Source of the DNA: Rhizobium rhizoryzae
GTDB taxonomy: Bacteria; Pseudomonadota; Alphaproteobacteria; Rhizobiales; Rhizobiaceae
DNA: 64,000 nt
Direction: 5' to 3'
Assembly: GCF_011046895.1 (NCBI RefSeq)
Contig: NZ_CP049250.1
Location: 3,260,501-3,324,500 of the forward strand
The notes under the pieces: generated by a model
Seen by the model: the letters and a program-made list of their open reading frames with translations, nothing else
What the model was told of the DNA's origin: nothing
The model's database searches: none
Shown here: positions 36,914 through 45,153 of the stretch, piece after piece
How the letters are laid out: each line of letters begins with the position of its first letter
Numbering within the stretch: position 1 is the stretch's first letter
Position numbers and translations under genes: made by a program

Positions 36914-37198
36914 ATGCAGATCGACAGCGGAATGAATGGCTACGGTTATTCAGCTCGCCCCTACAAGGCAGAGCGGAAGGCCGAGGAAGCCCTACCTCAA
37001 ACCACGGAAACGAGCCGGATTTCCTTGAGCGGCATCACCGGCAGCAGCACGCTGCTTTCCTCTTCGCTGGCCAATGCACTCTGGGCAGTTGAGGGTGCAA
37101 AGACAGGCGACGAGCCGCCAAAGGCACCGGCGGCGCCGCTGATCCAGACCGGCACGCACACGGTTTCGCAGATCGAAGATATCTATTCCGAATTCTGA
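36914..37198 (+). CDS. small hypothetical protein, 94 aa
   Basis: I do not recognise it. The protein has no hydrophobic segment and no cysteine; it is rich in Ser, Ala, Thr and Glu, and ends in an aromatic/acidic DIYSEF. Codon use resembles that of neighbouring genes, and it is not overlapped by a better frame. The ATG at 36914 lacks a strong ribosome site. It may be a small rhizobial orphan gene. Confidence 0.5.
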   Translation: MQIDSGMNGYGYSARPYKAERKAEEALPQTTETSRISLSGITGSSTLLSSSLANALWAVEGAKTGDEPPKAPAAPLIQTGTHTVSQIEDIYSEF

Positions 37199-37278
37199 TC
37201 AGCGGCTCAACACAGTTCAAACGCCCGGCCACTGCGCCCTTGTCTTCATATTGTTTACAAAGGGCTTTCAGCTATTTT

Positions 37279-37388
37279 CCGTCATGCTCGGGCCTGTCCC
37301 GAGCATCTACGACCGCCTGATGTTATTGGACGTCAGTAGATTCTCGGCACAAGGCCGAGAATGACGTCGCGTAGGATAGACAAGATCG
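37279..37388 (-). repeat. family A palindromic element, single copy
   Basis: The two-hairpin element (TGCTCGGG/CCCGAGCA and TTCTCGGC/GCCGAGAA with compensating changes in both arms) lies in the orientation opposite to the tandem array. The compensating substitutions suggest that the hairpin itself is kept. Confidence 0.85.
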
Positions 37389-37414
37389 TCAGCAGTTAGG
37401 AATATCCGGTCCGT

Positions 37415-38440
37415 TCAAGCGGCGCGCGCCACTTCCACCGTGACATGAGAGAGCGTCGTCAGATCGCGAAGGCGCTCCTTGTAGGTCATCGGCTCTTCCG
37501 GCTCCCGCGCGACGATCGAGAGGATTGCCGCGTGATGCCCCGGCCCCACCTGCCACAAATGCAGGTCGGCAATGCGGTTTCCGTCCGTTTCCAGCCGCTC
37601 GCGAATTTCCTCGGCAAGCTCGGTCTTTTCCGGCACCGCATCGAGAAGGACGCGAGAGGTATCGCGGATCAACCCGTAGGACCAGCGGGCAATGACCAGA
37701 CCGCCGACAATTCCCATCAGCGGATCGAGCCAGATCCAGCCATAGGCACGACCGAAGAGAAGTGCGCCGATGGCAAGGACGGATGTCAGGGCGTCGGCCA
37801 GAACATGCAGATAGGCGGCACGCAGATTATGATCTTCCGCATGGCCGTGATGCGCATGACCATGGTGCGCGTGGCCGCCATGGTGATCGTGATGACTATC
37901 ATGTGCGTGATCGCCATGGTGATCGTGGTGATCGTGATGATGGCCACCGTCATGTTCGTGATGATGGCTATGGCCATGATGGTGCGGCTCGTCGCGCAGC
38001 AGCCATGCGCTTGCCAGATTGACGGCAAGGCCAACGATAGCAACCAGGATGGCCTGCGTGAATTCGATTTCCACCGGATTGGCAAGTCGAACGAGGCTCT
38101 CTGCAGCGATCAGCAGCGCAATCAGCGCCAGAACAATGGCGCTTGCAAAGGCGGCGAGATCTCCCAGCTTGCCGGTGCCGAACGTGTAGCGACTGTTGCG
38201 CGCCTCGCGCCGCGCATACCAATAGGCAAGTGCCGCAATCAGCATGGCGCCGGCATGGGTGGACATGTGCCAGCCATCGGCCAGCAGCGCCATGGACCCG
38301 TACCAGCTGCCCGCCACGATTTCGATCACCATCATGCTGGCCGTGAGCGCAATGACCCACCATACCTTGCGTTCGTTGCGCGCATGGTTCTGACCCAGAA
38401 ACACGTGTTCGTGCTTCGCATCTTCAAAGTGAACAGCCAT
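37415..38440 (-). CDS. dmeF: CDF family Co2+/Ni2+ exporter DmeF
   Basis: A 341-residue cation diffusion facilitator with six transmembrane helices. The metal sites are the HxxxD pairs ADGWHMSTHA in helix 2 and HVLADALTSV in helix 5. An exceptionally His/Asp/Gly-rich cytosolic loop (~165-225) lies between helices 4 and 5, and a cytosolic domain follows. DmeF proteins expel cobalt and nickel by proton exchange. The preceding gene is the RcnR-like regulator DmeR, the same pairing as in Rhizobium leguminosarum and Agrobacterium dmeRF. A GAGGCGG site precedes the ATG. Confidence 0.93.
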   Translation of the reverse strand: MAVHFEDAKHEHVFLGQNHARNERKVWWVIALTASMMVIEIVAGSWYGSMALLADGWHMSTHAGAMLIAALAYWYARREARNSRYTFGTGKLGDLAAFASAIVLALIALLIAAESLVRLANPVEIEFTQAILVAIVGLAVNLASAWLLRDEPHHHGHSHHHEHDGGHHHDHHDHHGDHAHDSHHDHHGGHAHHGHAHHGHAEDHNLRAAYLHVLADALTSVLAIGALLFGRAYGWIWLDPLMGIVGGLVIARWSYGLIRDTSRVLLDAVPEKTELAEEIRERLETDGNRIADLHLWQVGPGHHAAILSIVAREPEEPMTYKERLRDLTTLSHVTVEVARAA

Positions 38441-38457
38441 TGTCCGCCTCTCGTTTC

Positions 38458-38736
38458 CTATTCGCCGCGCATATAGGTGCGCAGTGCCTCTGCCAGTTCG
38501 CTGGCCGCCTGACGGCGCTCCGCATCCGTTTCAGCCTGCACCACATGCTCGCTCAGATGCTCCTGCATCAGTTCCACCGTCAGGCCGGATAAAGCGCCAC
38601 GAATGGAGGCAAGAAGTTGCAACACATCCCCGCAGGGTTGCTCGCTCTCCAACGCCCGCTCCACCGCCTCCATCTGACCTTTCAGCCGACGAATGCGGGC
38701 AACCAGTTTGTCCTTGCTGCGATGAGTATGCGACAT
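38458..38736 (-). CDS. dmeR: DmeR, RcnR/CsoR family metal-sensing repressor
   Basis: A 92-residue all-helical repressor. The Ni/Co ligands of RcnR are all present at the same positions: His3, Cys35, His60 and His64. This supports sensing of cobalt or nickel rather than copper, since CsoR proteins use a Cys-His-Cys set. It represses the dmeRF operon when metal-free. The start at 38736 has an AGGA site; an ATG two codons upstream is less likely. A G-tract operator lies just upstream. Confidence 0.92.
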   Translation of the reverse strand: MSHTHRSKDKLVARIRRLKGQMEAVERALESEQPCGDVLQLLASIRGALSGLTVELMQEHLSEHVVQAETDAERRQAASELAEALRTYMRGE

Positions 38737-38750
38737 GATCAATCCTGTAA

Positions 38751-38764
38751 GGTAGGGGGGTACC
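38751..38764. promoter_or_regulatory. DmeR/RcnR-type operator
   Basis: GGTAGGGGGGTACC is a six-G tract flanked by inverted GGTA/TACC half-sites, 14 bases upstream of the dmeR start. RcnR and DmeR bind just such TA-flanked G/C tracts. It is the probable autoregulatory site of dmeRF. Confidence 0.75.
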
Positions 38765-38827
38765 CTATCAGATCATAGTGCACTTTGCGAGGACGATCTT
38801 GCATTTCGTGAGGAAACCTTTATGTAC

Positions 38828-38844
38828 CCTCTAGAGACTAGAGG
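38828..38844. promoter_or_regulatory. MerR-type operator
   Basis: CCTCTAG-AGA-CTAGAGG is a perfect 7-base inverted repeat of the type bound by ZntR, CadR and PbrR between long-spaced -35 and -10 boxes. It ends 12 bases before the MerR-family start codon. Confidence 0.75.
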
Positions 38845-38856
38845 TTTTGGGCGCTC

Positions 38857-39273
38857 ATGTATTCCATCGGCGAATTGTCCAGACGCACGGGCGTCAAGGT
38901 TCCGACCATCCGCTATTATGAGCAGATGGGACTGATGCCGGAAGGAGAACGCACACAAGGCAATCAGCGCCGCTACAGGCGCGATGAACTGGAGCGGCTT
39001 GCCTTCATTCGCCATGCGCGCGATCTCGGCTTCGAGATTGCCATGATCCGTGAGTTGATTGCGCTGAGCGAGCATCCCAAGGCGCCGTGCGAAGGGGCAG
39101 ACCGGATTGCCGCGGCACATCTTGACGATGTGCGCGACAAGATTGCCCGGCTGAAAAAGCTGGAGAGTGAGCTGGAGCGCATCGTCTCGCATTGCAGCGG
39201 CGGGCATACTGTGGAGGAATGCTATGTCATTCGCTCGCTGTCGGATCACGGTCTTTGCGATCACGAGCATTGA
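38857..39273 (+). CDS. MerR family metal-responsive regulator (ZntR/CadR-like)
   Basis: A 138-residue MerR protein: winged helix at the N-terminus (YSIGELSRRTGVKVPTIRYYE), a dimerisation helix and a C-terminal metal loop. Cys78, Cys113 and Cys122 match the zinc/cadmium/lead ligand positions of ZntR/CadR; His117 and Cys134 may add to it. The protein twists its operator DNA and activates transcription when metal is bound. No efflux pump of the ZntA/CadA type follows it, so it may act on a distant gene or on dmeRF, which is divergent from it. The N-terminal ATG lacks a strong ribosome site. Confidence 0.88.
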   Translation: MYSIGELSRRTGVKVPTIRYYEQMGLMPEGERTQGNQRRYRRDELERLAFIRHARDLGFEIAMIRELIALSEHPKAPCEGADRIAAAHLDDVRDKIARLKKLESELERIVSHCSGGHTVEECYVIRSLSDHGLCDHEH

Positions 39274-39407
39274 GAGACTGAAAGCCGCTTGACTTTGAAC
39301 CGATTGTATCGCACTGATCTTCGCATGATGATCGTACACGCACAAATCGCTGCCATGTATTTTTGGGCCTACCGGTAACGGGCGGCTCGACAGATCACAA
39401 TGTCAAC

Positions 39408-39430
39408 AAGCCGCCGTCAGGCGGCTTTGT
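39408..39430 (+). terminator. probable intrinsic terminator
   Basis: AAGCCGCC pairs with GGCGGCTT around GTCA and is followed by TGTTGT. It lies 135 bases after the MerR gene and before the acetyltransferase gene. Confidence 0.5.
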
Positions 39431-39480
39431 TGTAAGATAACGGCACCTGACGGCACCACACCCTAGAAGAGGATGCCGCA

Positions 39481-39969
39481 ATGACCGAAGATACTGAAAT
39501 TTCCCTCGTCCGCCCCGCCGTCGTGAATATCCGCGTTGCCAAGCCGCGCGATCTGCCCGAGCTCAACCATATGATTGCGCTTCTCGCAGCCCATCACGGC
39601 GATGCGGCGGCCATGACGCCCGACAAGCTGCAGCGCGATCTCTTCGGCCCTATGCCCTGGATCCAGGCGCTTGTGGCAGATGCGGGCGAAGAACTGATCG
39701 GCTACGCCATTCTGGTGCCCCTTTACCGGGCGCAGGAAGGCAAGCGCGGCATGGACCTGCACCACCTCTTCGTGCGCGATGGTCATCGCGGCCACGGCAT
39801 TGGCCAGCACCTTGTGAGCCGCGCGCGCGATTGCGCCATTGCGCAGGGCTGCGATTATCTTTCCGTTTCGGCGGCGACCGGCAATTTCGCCGCCCATCGC
39901 TTCTACGAGCAGATGGACTTCGTGCCGCGCCCGGTGACAGGCATGCGCTATATGCAGGCTCTCGCCTAA
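39481..39969 (+). CDS. GNAT family N-acetyltransferase (diamine acetyltransferase-like)
   Basis: A 162-residue GNAT protein. Motif A is LHHLFVRDGHRGHGIGQHLVSRA with the R/Q-x-x-G-x-G acetyl-CoA loop; motif B is SAATGNFAAHRFYEQMDF. The overall shape, including NIRVAKPRDLPELNHMIALLAAHHG, resembles diamine or aminoglycoside-type acetyltransferases of the SAT/PaiA group. The substrate is unknown. A DJ-1/PfpI gene follows after 18 bases on the same strand, so the two are likely co-transcribed. AAGAGGA lies before the ATG. Confidence 0.85.
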   Translation: MTEDTEISLVRPAVVNIRVAKPRDLPELNHMIALLAAHHGDAAAMTPDKLQRDLFGPMPWIQALVADAGEELIGYAILVPLYRAQEGKRGMDLHHLFVRDGHRGHGIGQHLVSRARDCAIAQGCDYLSVSAATGNFAAHRFYEQMDFVPRPVTGMRYMQALA

Positions 39970-39987
39970 GAAAATCAGGATTTCCGG

Positions 39988-40554
39988 ATGACCCGTATCG
40001 CCCTTGCCTTGACGGAAGATTATGCCGATTGGGAGCCAGCGCTGCTGATGGCAGCCGCGCGCGGCTATCTGGGCGTCGAGATCGTCACCGCTTCACCCGA
40101 TGGCCGCCCGGTGACCTCCATGGGCGGGCTGCGGGTACTGGTGGATACGAACTATGCCAGCCTCGATCCGGCACTCTTCGATGCGCTGGTCATACCCGGC
40201 GGTCTCATCTGGGAAAAAGGTGAAGCGCCTGCGTTCAACGAACTGATCCACCAGTTCCGCGCGCAGGGGAAAGTGGTGGCAGGCATTTGCGCGGCGGCGA
40301 GCGTTCTGGCGCGAAGCGGCATTCTTGACAGCGTTCGCCACACCGGCAATAGCCTCACCTCCCATCAGGCCCATGGCGGGTATCACGGTGAAGCCCATTA
40401 TCAGAACCAACCGCAGGCGGTGAGCGATCAGGGCGTCATCACCGCCCCCGGCACCTCCCCCTTCACCTTTGCGCGCGAAGTCCTCAAGGCGCTCGGGCTT
40501 TGGACCGAAGAGGCCGAGGCAGAACTGAACGGTTTTGCGGCTGAATTCTCCTGA
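39988..40554 (+). CDS. DJ-1/PfpI family protein
   Basis: A 188-residue class I glutamine-amidotransferase-like protein of the DJ-1/PfpI family. The nucleophile-elbow Cys101 is in GICAAASVLA, and the typical PGGLIWEKG turn precedes it. Related proteins are YoaZ/YdeA-like intracellular proteins linked to stress resistance; glyoxalase or deglycase activity has been proposed for the family. It probably shares a transcript with the acetyltransferase gene upstream. It is convergent with the cytochrome c gene. Confidence 0.87.
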   Translation: MTRIALALTEDYADWEPALLMAAARGYLGVEIVTASPDGRPVTSMGGLRVLVDTNYASLDPALFDALVIPGGLIWEKGEAPAFNELIHQFRAQGKVVAGICAAASVLARSGILDSVRHTGNSLTSHQAHGGYHGEAHYQNQPQAVSDQGVITAPGTSPFTFAREVLKALGLWTEEAEAELNGFAAEFS

Positions 40555-40655
40555 TTTTGCCCCGCCGACGGCGTCCCGGCTGAACGGATCAGGTGAAAAT
40601 GAGCAGTGTCAGGTGCTCTGCACGTCTGCTCAAAGCTTCCGATACCGTGTTGTCG

Positions 40656-41570
40656 CTACTGCTTCGGCACGGCCTTCAGATAGGCGGCGATGGCCTGGAT
40701 ATCCTGCTTGGGCAGATGCGCGATGTTCTGCTGCACTTCCGCCATGGAGCCGCCGACGCTGTCAAATTCCGGCGTGAAGCCGGTTTCCAGATAGCTGACA
40801 ATCTCATCCTCGCTCCATTTGCCCATGCTGGTGGAGCCGGGCGTGATGTTGGGGATCTTGCCCTGCCCTTCCGGGTTCGGGCCACCGGCCAGCCATTTGC
40901 CGGTTTCCAGACCGCCCAGCGCATTGCGCGGCGTGTGGCATTCGCCGCAATGGCCCGGGCCTTCCACGAGATATTGCCCGCGCTTGACCTGATCGCTGGC
41001 ATTGGCGATCTGAACGCGTGGGCTGTCATCGAGGAACAGCAGTTTCCAGCCGCCGAGCGAAAGGCGGATGTTGAAGGGGAAGCCGAGATCATGCGCGGGC
41101 GCGACATTGGAGCTGGCGGGCAGCGTCTTGATATAGCCGAAGAGGTCGTTGATGTCCTTTGGCGTCATGCGCGCATAGGAACTGTAGGGGAATGACGGAT
41201 AAAGATGTTCACCTTCCGGGCCGACACCGCGCGTCATGGCATTGCCGAACTGCGCCAGCGTCCAGTTGCCGATGCCCGCCTTGGGGTCCGGCGAAATATT
41301 GGGAACGTTGAAGGTGCCAAACGGCGTCGGCAGTGCGTGACCGCCGGACAGGACCTTGAGATCTTCGCCCTTGGCACCCGTTGCGGCATGACAGCTGACA
41401 CAGCCGCCTGCCCAGAACAGTTTCTCGCCATTGGCGACATCCGGGCTGCCCAGATTGGCCCAATATTCGGCCGGATGCGGCTTCGGCTTGGTAAGAGCAT
41501 AGGCCGCGGCACCGCCGCCTGCCACCACGACCAGACAGCCGAGAATAATCTTTGTCAGGGTGGACGCCAT
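40656..41570 (-). CDS. membrane-anchored diheme cytochrome c
   Basis: A 304-residue protein with an N-terminal transmembrane helix (~8-26) and two CxxCH haem c sites, CVSCH (57-61) and CGECH (208-212). The axial Met residues are likely in the TRGVGPEG/YARM region and near the end of each domain. It resembles the diheme cytochrome subunit of alcohol and aldehyde dehydrogenases, but no dehydrogenase is next to it. It transfers electrons in the periplasm, partner unknown. The cytochrome c' gene is directly upstream on the same strand. Confidence 0.9.
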   Translation of the reverse strand: MASTLTKIILGCLVVVAGGGAAAYALTKPKPHPAEYWANLGSPDVANGEKLFWAGGCVSCHAATGAKGEDLKVLSGGHALPTPFGTFNVPNISPDPKAGIGNWTLAQFGNAMTRGVGPEGEHLYPSFPYSSYARMTPKDINDLFGYIKTLPASSNVAPAHDLGFPFNIRLSLGGWKLLFLDDSPRVQIANASDQVKRGQYLVEGPGHCGECHTPRNALGGLETGKWLAGGPNPEGQGKIPNITPGSTSMGKWSEDEIVSYLETGFTPEFDSVGGSMAEVQQNIAHLPKQDIQAIAAYLKAVPKQ

Positions 41571-41597
41571 GAACGCTCTCTCAATTTCCGATAACTG

Positions 41598-41652
41598 GCC
41601 TGGTTAAAGCCAGGCAAGCTTGCCACGGCCTGAACATCACGATCAGGCCATG
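41598..41652. other. two hairpins between the cytochrome c genes
   Basis: GCCTGG/CCAGGC at 41598-41615 and GGCCTGA/TCAGGCC at 41627-41649 stand in the ~95-base gap. Neither is followed by a long T run, so they may be processing or attenuation sites in a common transcript rather than terminators. Confidence 0.4.
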
Positions 41653-41666
41653 GCGAATTAACTCAA

Positions 41667-42110
41667 TCAGCGCTTCAGACGGTAGGTCTGGTGGCAGGCG
41701 CTGCACTCGCCGCCGAGCGTCTTCAGAGCAGCACCTACCGCTGCCTGATCAGCCGGCATGGAAGCGAGGATTGTTTCAGCTTCCTTGGAAAGCTTCAGAG
41801 ACTTCGCCTTGAAGTCATCCATGTTCTGCCAGATGGCGGGCGCTGCAGCCGTGTTGCCACCGGTTTCGGAACCAGCCGGGAAGTGGTTTGGAAAATCCTT
41901 GGCGTCAGCGGCAATGGTGGAAAGTGCCTTCTTCACCGTTTCAGCGTCGTAAGGCTTTTCACCCTTGGCAATCGCACCGAGCGCGCCGACAGAAGCACCG
42001 ATCTGCTTCATCTGCGCCTGGCGGACGGCCTGCGGTTCATCGGCTGCAATGGCTGCAGCGGCGCCAAGACAGATGGCCATGGTGGCGGCAATGGCTGTGC
42101 GGAACTTCAT
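41667..42110 (-). CDS. cytochrome c' (four-helix, class II)
   Basis: A 147-residue exported cytochrome with a signal peptide (~1-22, MKFRTAIAATMAICLGAAAAIA) and a single CSACH haem site at the very C-terminus (136-140), typical of class II c' cytochromes and cytochrome c-556. These bind NO or act as electron carriers in the periplasm. An upstream in-frame extension is not signal-like, so the ATG at 42110 is chosen; GAGGG precedes it. Confidence 0.92.
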   Translation of the reverse strand: MKFRTAIAATMAICLGAAAAIAADEPQAVRQAQMKQIGASVGALGAIAKGEKPYDAETVKKALSTIAADAKDFPNHFPAGSETGGNTAAAPAIWQNMDDFKAKSLKLSKEAETILASMPADQAAVGAALKTLGGECSACHQTYRLKR

Positions 42111-42295
42111 GAATTTTCCCTCTCGCTTGTGACGCGACAGGCCATCCCCGAAGCGTCTCGACAACAGCCGCAGATTACACGCCAGCACGTTGAAAGAAAG
42201 GCGTTTTTCGGCGCACACAAAGTTGTGAACCGCTGCGCCAAAATGTAGCGAAAGCTCAGGTTTTCACCGGCTGTAAACCATGACGGAAAGCGAAA

Positions 42296-42328
42296 AAGCC
42301 CGGCAGAGCGATGGCTCCCGCCGGGCTT
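42296..42328 (-). terminator. intrinsic terminator of sodB
   Basis: AAGCCCGGC and GCCGGGCTT form a 9-bp stem, followed on the minus strand by TTTTT. It lies about 20 bases after the sodB stop. Confidence 0.85.
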
Positions 42329-42348
42329 CAACCTGCGATGGTTCGCGC

Positions 42349-42951
42349 TTACTTGGAAGCGGCTTCGTACATTTCCAGCACGTAATCCCAGTTGATCAGG
42401 CTGTCGACAAAGGCTTCCAGATACTTCGGACGCGCATTGCGATAGTCGATGTAGTAGGAGTGTTCCCAGACGTCGACGCCGAGGATCGGGGACGCGCCGT
42501 GAACCAGCGGGTTTTCGCCGTTCGGGGTCTTGGAGATGACGAGCTTGCCATCCTTCAGCGACAGCCAGGCCCAGCCGGAGCCGAACTGCGTGGTGCCGGC
42601 AGCGATGAAATCTGCCTTGAACTTGTCGTAGCCGCCGAGATCGCTGTCGATTGCAGCCTGCAGCTTGCCCGGAAGCTTGTTGCCGCCGCCATCCTTCTTC
42701 ATCCACTTCCAGAAATGGATGTGGTTGTAGTGCTGGGCAGCATTGTTGAAGAGACCGGCATTGGTGCCGAAGGACTTCTTGACGACCTCCTCGACAGACA
42801 GGTCTGCCATACCGGCTTCAGCAGCCAGCTTGTTGCCGTTGTCGACATAGGCCTTGTGGTGCTTGTCGTGGTGGTATTCCAGCGTCTCCTTCGACATGAA
42901 GGGCTGCAGGGCTTCGTAGTCGTAAGGGAGTTCAGGAAGTTCGAAGGCCAT
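42349..42951 (-). CDS. sodB: superoxide dismutase (Fe/Mn)
   Basis: A 200-residue Fe/Mn superoxide dismutase without signal peptide, so cytosolic. Metal ligands are His27, His77, Asp160 and His164 (DVWEHSYYIDYRN). Gln73 in NNAAQHYNH occupies the position of the Fe-type active-site Gln (Mn-type enzymes usually use a Gln from the other domain), favouring iron or a cambialistic enzyme, although rhizobial members have been found with either metal. The start at 42951 is where the conserved MAFELPELPYDYEAL begins. Confidence 0.95.
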   Translation of the reverse strand: MAFELPELPYDYEALQPFMSKETLEYHHDKHHKAYVDNGNKLAAEAGMADLSVEEVVKKSFGTNAGLFNNAAQHYNHIHFWKWMKKDGGGNKLPGKLQAAIDSDLGGYDKFKADFIAAGTTQFGSGWAWLSLKDGKLVISKTPNGENPLVHGASPILGVDVWEHSYYIDYRNARPKYLEAFVDSLINWDYVLEMYEAASK

Positions 42952-43129
42952 AATCTTACTCCTTTTTCGGCAGAACCTTTGGATATCAGGTTGAGCGGGA
43001 ACATAGGTTCCCGCGCGGCCATAGGCAACCGGCCAGAGGGGAAAATTCGGCACATCCGCCATTTGACTCCAGCAAAGTTTTGCTCCCTCCTCAGGCTTCG
43101 TCACGCCGGAAAATTTTCAGGAGATTCTT

Positions 43130-43459
43130 ATGACAAAACCAACCGTCGTCTTCGCAACCGGCCTCCTGCTGTGCGCGTCGACGCTTGCAGCTCATGCCTC
43201 CTCGGACGATGCCTGGGCGGGATTTGCGAAGGAGGTGGAGGCGGCCTGCGGCAAGGCGGCATCGCGGCTCATCGAGAAACCGGTGAGCGTGGTGGATCCC
43301 TATGGCAGCGAGAGCTATGGCCTGGCGCTCGTCAGCGGCAAGGCCAAGGGGGCAAAACAGACTATTTCCACCATCTGCGTGTTCGACAAGAAGACGAAGA
43401 AGGCCGAAGTGGGCTCGGAGCTTTCTGCAGACCAGGTGAAGGTTACGCCGAAGCGGTAG
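43130..43459 (+). CDS. hypothetical exported protein, 109 aa
   Basis: I do not recognise a family. Residues 1-23 form a signal peptide ending in AHA. The mature ~85 residues hold two cysteines (AACGKAA and STICVFD) that may form a disulfide, and a basic C-terminus. It is divergent from sodB. A GGAG site lies before the ATG. Probably a small periplasmic protein. Confidence 0.7.
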   Translation: MTKPTVVFATGLLLCASTLAAHASSDDAWAGFAKEVEAACGKAASRLIEKPVSVVDPYGSESYGLALVSGKAKGAKQTISTICVFDKKTKKAEVGSELSADQVKVTPKR

Positions 43460-43546
43460 GCATACCGTCTGCTACCGTACAGAAACCGATGGAACTCTTA
43501 GGGCCTGCTGCCTGTTGCGCAAGCGGGAAAACTCAGGAGAGACATC

Positions 43547-44062
43547 ATGAACAGACGCAACATTCTGGCCGGAATGGCAGTTGCCAGCGCCTTCCCGCTT
43601 GCGACCCATGTGCTTGCGCAGGGCGCAGGTCAGGCAGCAGGCGCGAAGGGCAGCGCCATGGGCAAGGACAAGATGAAGGCGCTGATGGGCGGCGAATTCG
43701 CCACCGAAACCAGCAAGCTGGCGGCTCAGAACGCCTCTTCCCCGGCAGTCAAAACTTTCGCCCAGCTTGAGATTCGTGAACAGGCGGCGGTCGCCGAAGC
43801 GTTCGGCTCGAAACCCGGTGCAGTCAGCCTCGACGACAAGCACAAGGCCATGCTGCAAAAGCTGCAGGCAGCCAAGGGTGCGGAATTCGACAAGATGTAC
43901 ATCGAAGGCCAGATTAAGGGCCATGAGGAGCTGTTGGCGATCCACAAGGACTACGCCCGCTCCGGCAAGGACGAGATGGCGCGAGGTGCTTCGACGGTGG
44001 CCGTACCGGCCATCGAAACGCATCTTGCCATGCTGAAGACGATCCAGAACTCGCTCGGCTGA
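43547..44062 (+). CDS. DUF4142 domain-containing exported protein
   Basis: A 171-residue protein with an N-terminal signal (MNRRNILAGMAVASAFPLATHVLA) that includes an Arg-Arg pair and may use the Tat route. The mature part is a long helical DUF4142 domain (FATETSKLAAQNASSPAVKTFAQLEIREQAAVAEA), related to ferritin-like four-helix bundles, of unknown function. It follows the small exported protein on the same strand after ~90 bases and is followed by a strong terminator. CAGGAGAGA precedes the ATG. Confidence 0.88.
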   Translation: MNRRNILAGMAVASAFPLATHVLAQGAGQAAGAKGSAMGKDKMKALMGGEFATETSKLAAQNASSPAVKTFAQLEIREQAAVAEAFGSKPGAVSLDDKHKAMLQKLQAAKGAEFDKMYIEGQIKGHEELLAIHKDYARSGKDEMARGASTVAVPAIETHLAMLKTIQNSLG

Positions 44063-44072
44063 GTGAACAACA

Positions 44073-44105
44073 TTTCCCCGCCTGTCACGACGGCAGGCGG
44101 GGAAA
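44073..44105. terminator. bidirectional intrinsic terminator
   Basis: TTTCCCCGCCTG pairs perfectly with CAGGCGGGGAAA around a 9-base loop between the convergent DUF4142 and acr3 genes, with A/T runs at both ends. Confidence 0.85.
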
Positions 44106-44110
44106 GAGAT

Positions 44111-45148
44111 TCATCTCGCGACGCGGGGCGAGGCTTCGTACCAGCCCTTCGAGCGGTTGACGATCCAGACGATGGTCAGCATGACCGGCACCTCGATCAG
44201 CACACCGACGACCGTTGCAAGAGCGGCCCCTGAGTGGAAGCCGAACAGGCTGATGGCTGCGGCGACCGCCAGCTCGAAGAAGTTCGATGCCCCGATCAGC
44301 GCCGAGGGGCCGGCTACGCAGTGCTTCTCGCCCGACCATCTGTTGAGAAGATAAGCGAGACCCGAGTTCAGATAGACCTGAATGAGGATCGGCACGGCAA
44401 GCAGCGCGATGACGCCCGGCTGGGCAATGATCTGTTCTCCCTGAAAGCCGAAGAGCAGGATGAGTGTAGCGAGCAGCGCTACCAGCGACAGCGGGCCAAG
44501 ACGTGCCAGCAGCCTGTCCAGCGCATCCGCCGAACCCCCGGCCAGCAACGCACGACGGATAACCTGCGCAACGACAACCGGAATGACGATGTAGAGCGCG
44601 ACCGACAGGACCAGCGTATCCCACGGCACGGTGATAGCGGACAGACCGAGCAGCAGGGCGACGATGGGCGCGAAGGCGACAATCATGATCGCGTCATTCA
44701 GCGCTACCTGGCTCAGCGTAAAATGCGGCTCACCTTTGGTGAGGTTCGACCAGACGAACACCATGGCTGTGCAGGGAGCCGCCGCCAGCAGGATGAGGCC
44801 GGCGATATAGCTGTCTATCTGCGTTTCCGGAAGCAGGGGTCGAAACAGCCAGCCGATGAAGAACCAACCGAGCAGCGCCATCGAGAAGGGCTTGATCGCC
44901 CAGTTGATGAACAGCGTAACGCCGATACCACGCCAGTGCTGACCGACCTCTCTCAAGGCGGCGAAATCGATTTTTAACAGCATCGGGATGATCATCAGCC
45001 AGATGAGAACCGCAACCGGCAGATTGACCTTTGCCACTTCCAGCGCACCGATGGCCTGGAACACTGCCGGAAAAGCATGACCGAGCGCCACGCCGACAAC
45101 AATGCACAGGGCGACCCAGAGGGTGAGATATCTTTCGAAGGTCGACAC
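44111..45148 (-). CDS. acr3: ACR3 family arsenite efflux transporter
   Basis: A 345-residue carrier with ten predicted helices that expels arsenite using the proton gradient. The conserved region AAPCTAMVFVWSNLTKGEPHFTLSQVALND holds the essential Cys; the GASNFFELAVAAAISLFG segment is also typical. A C-terminal NRSKGWYE tail is cytosolic. It starts with GTG at 45148, a few bases after the arsC stop. It is the last gene of an arsR-arsC-acr3 operon. No arsH gene is present in the window. Confidence 0.94.
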   Translation of the reverse strand: MSTFERYLTLWVALCIVVGVALGHAFPAVFQAIGALEVAKVNLPVAVLIWLMIIPMLLKIDFAALREVGQHWRGIGVTLFINWAIKPFSMALLGWFFIGWLFRPLLPETQIDSYIAGLILLAAAPCTAMVFVWSNLTKGEPHFTLSQVALNDAIMIVAFAPIVALLLGLSAITVPWDTLVLSVALYIVIPVVVAQVIRRALLAGGSADALDRLLARLGPLSLVALLATLILLFGFQGEQIIAQPGVIALLAVPILIQVYLNSGLAYLLNRWSGEKHCVAGPSALIGASNFFELAVAAAISLFGFHSGAALATVVGVLIEVPVMLTIVWIVNRSKGWYEASPRVAR

Positions 45149-45153
45149 GATGC

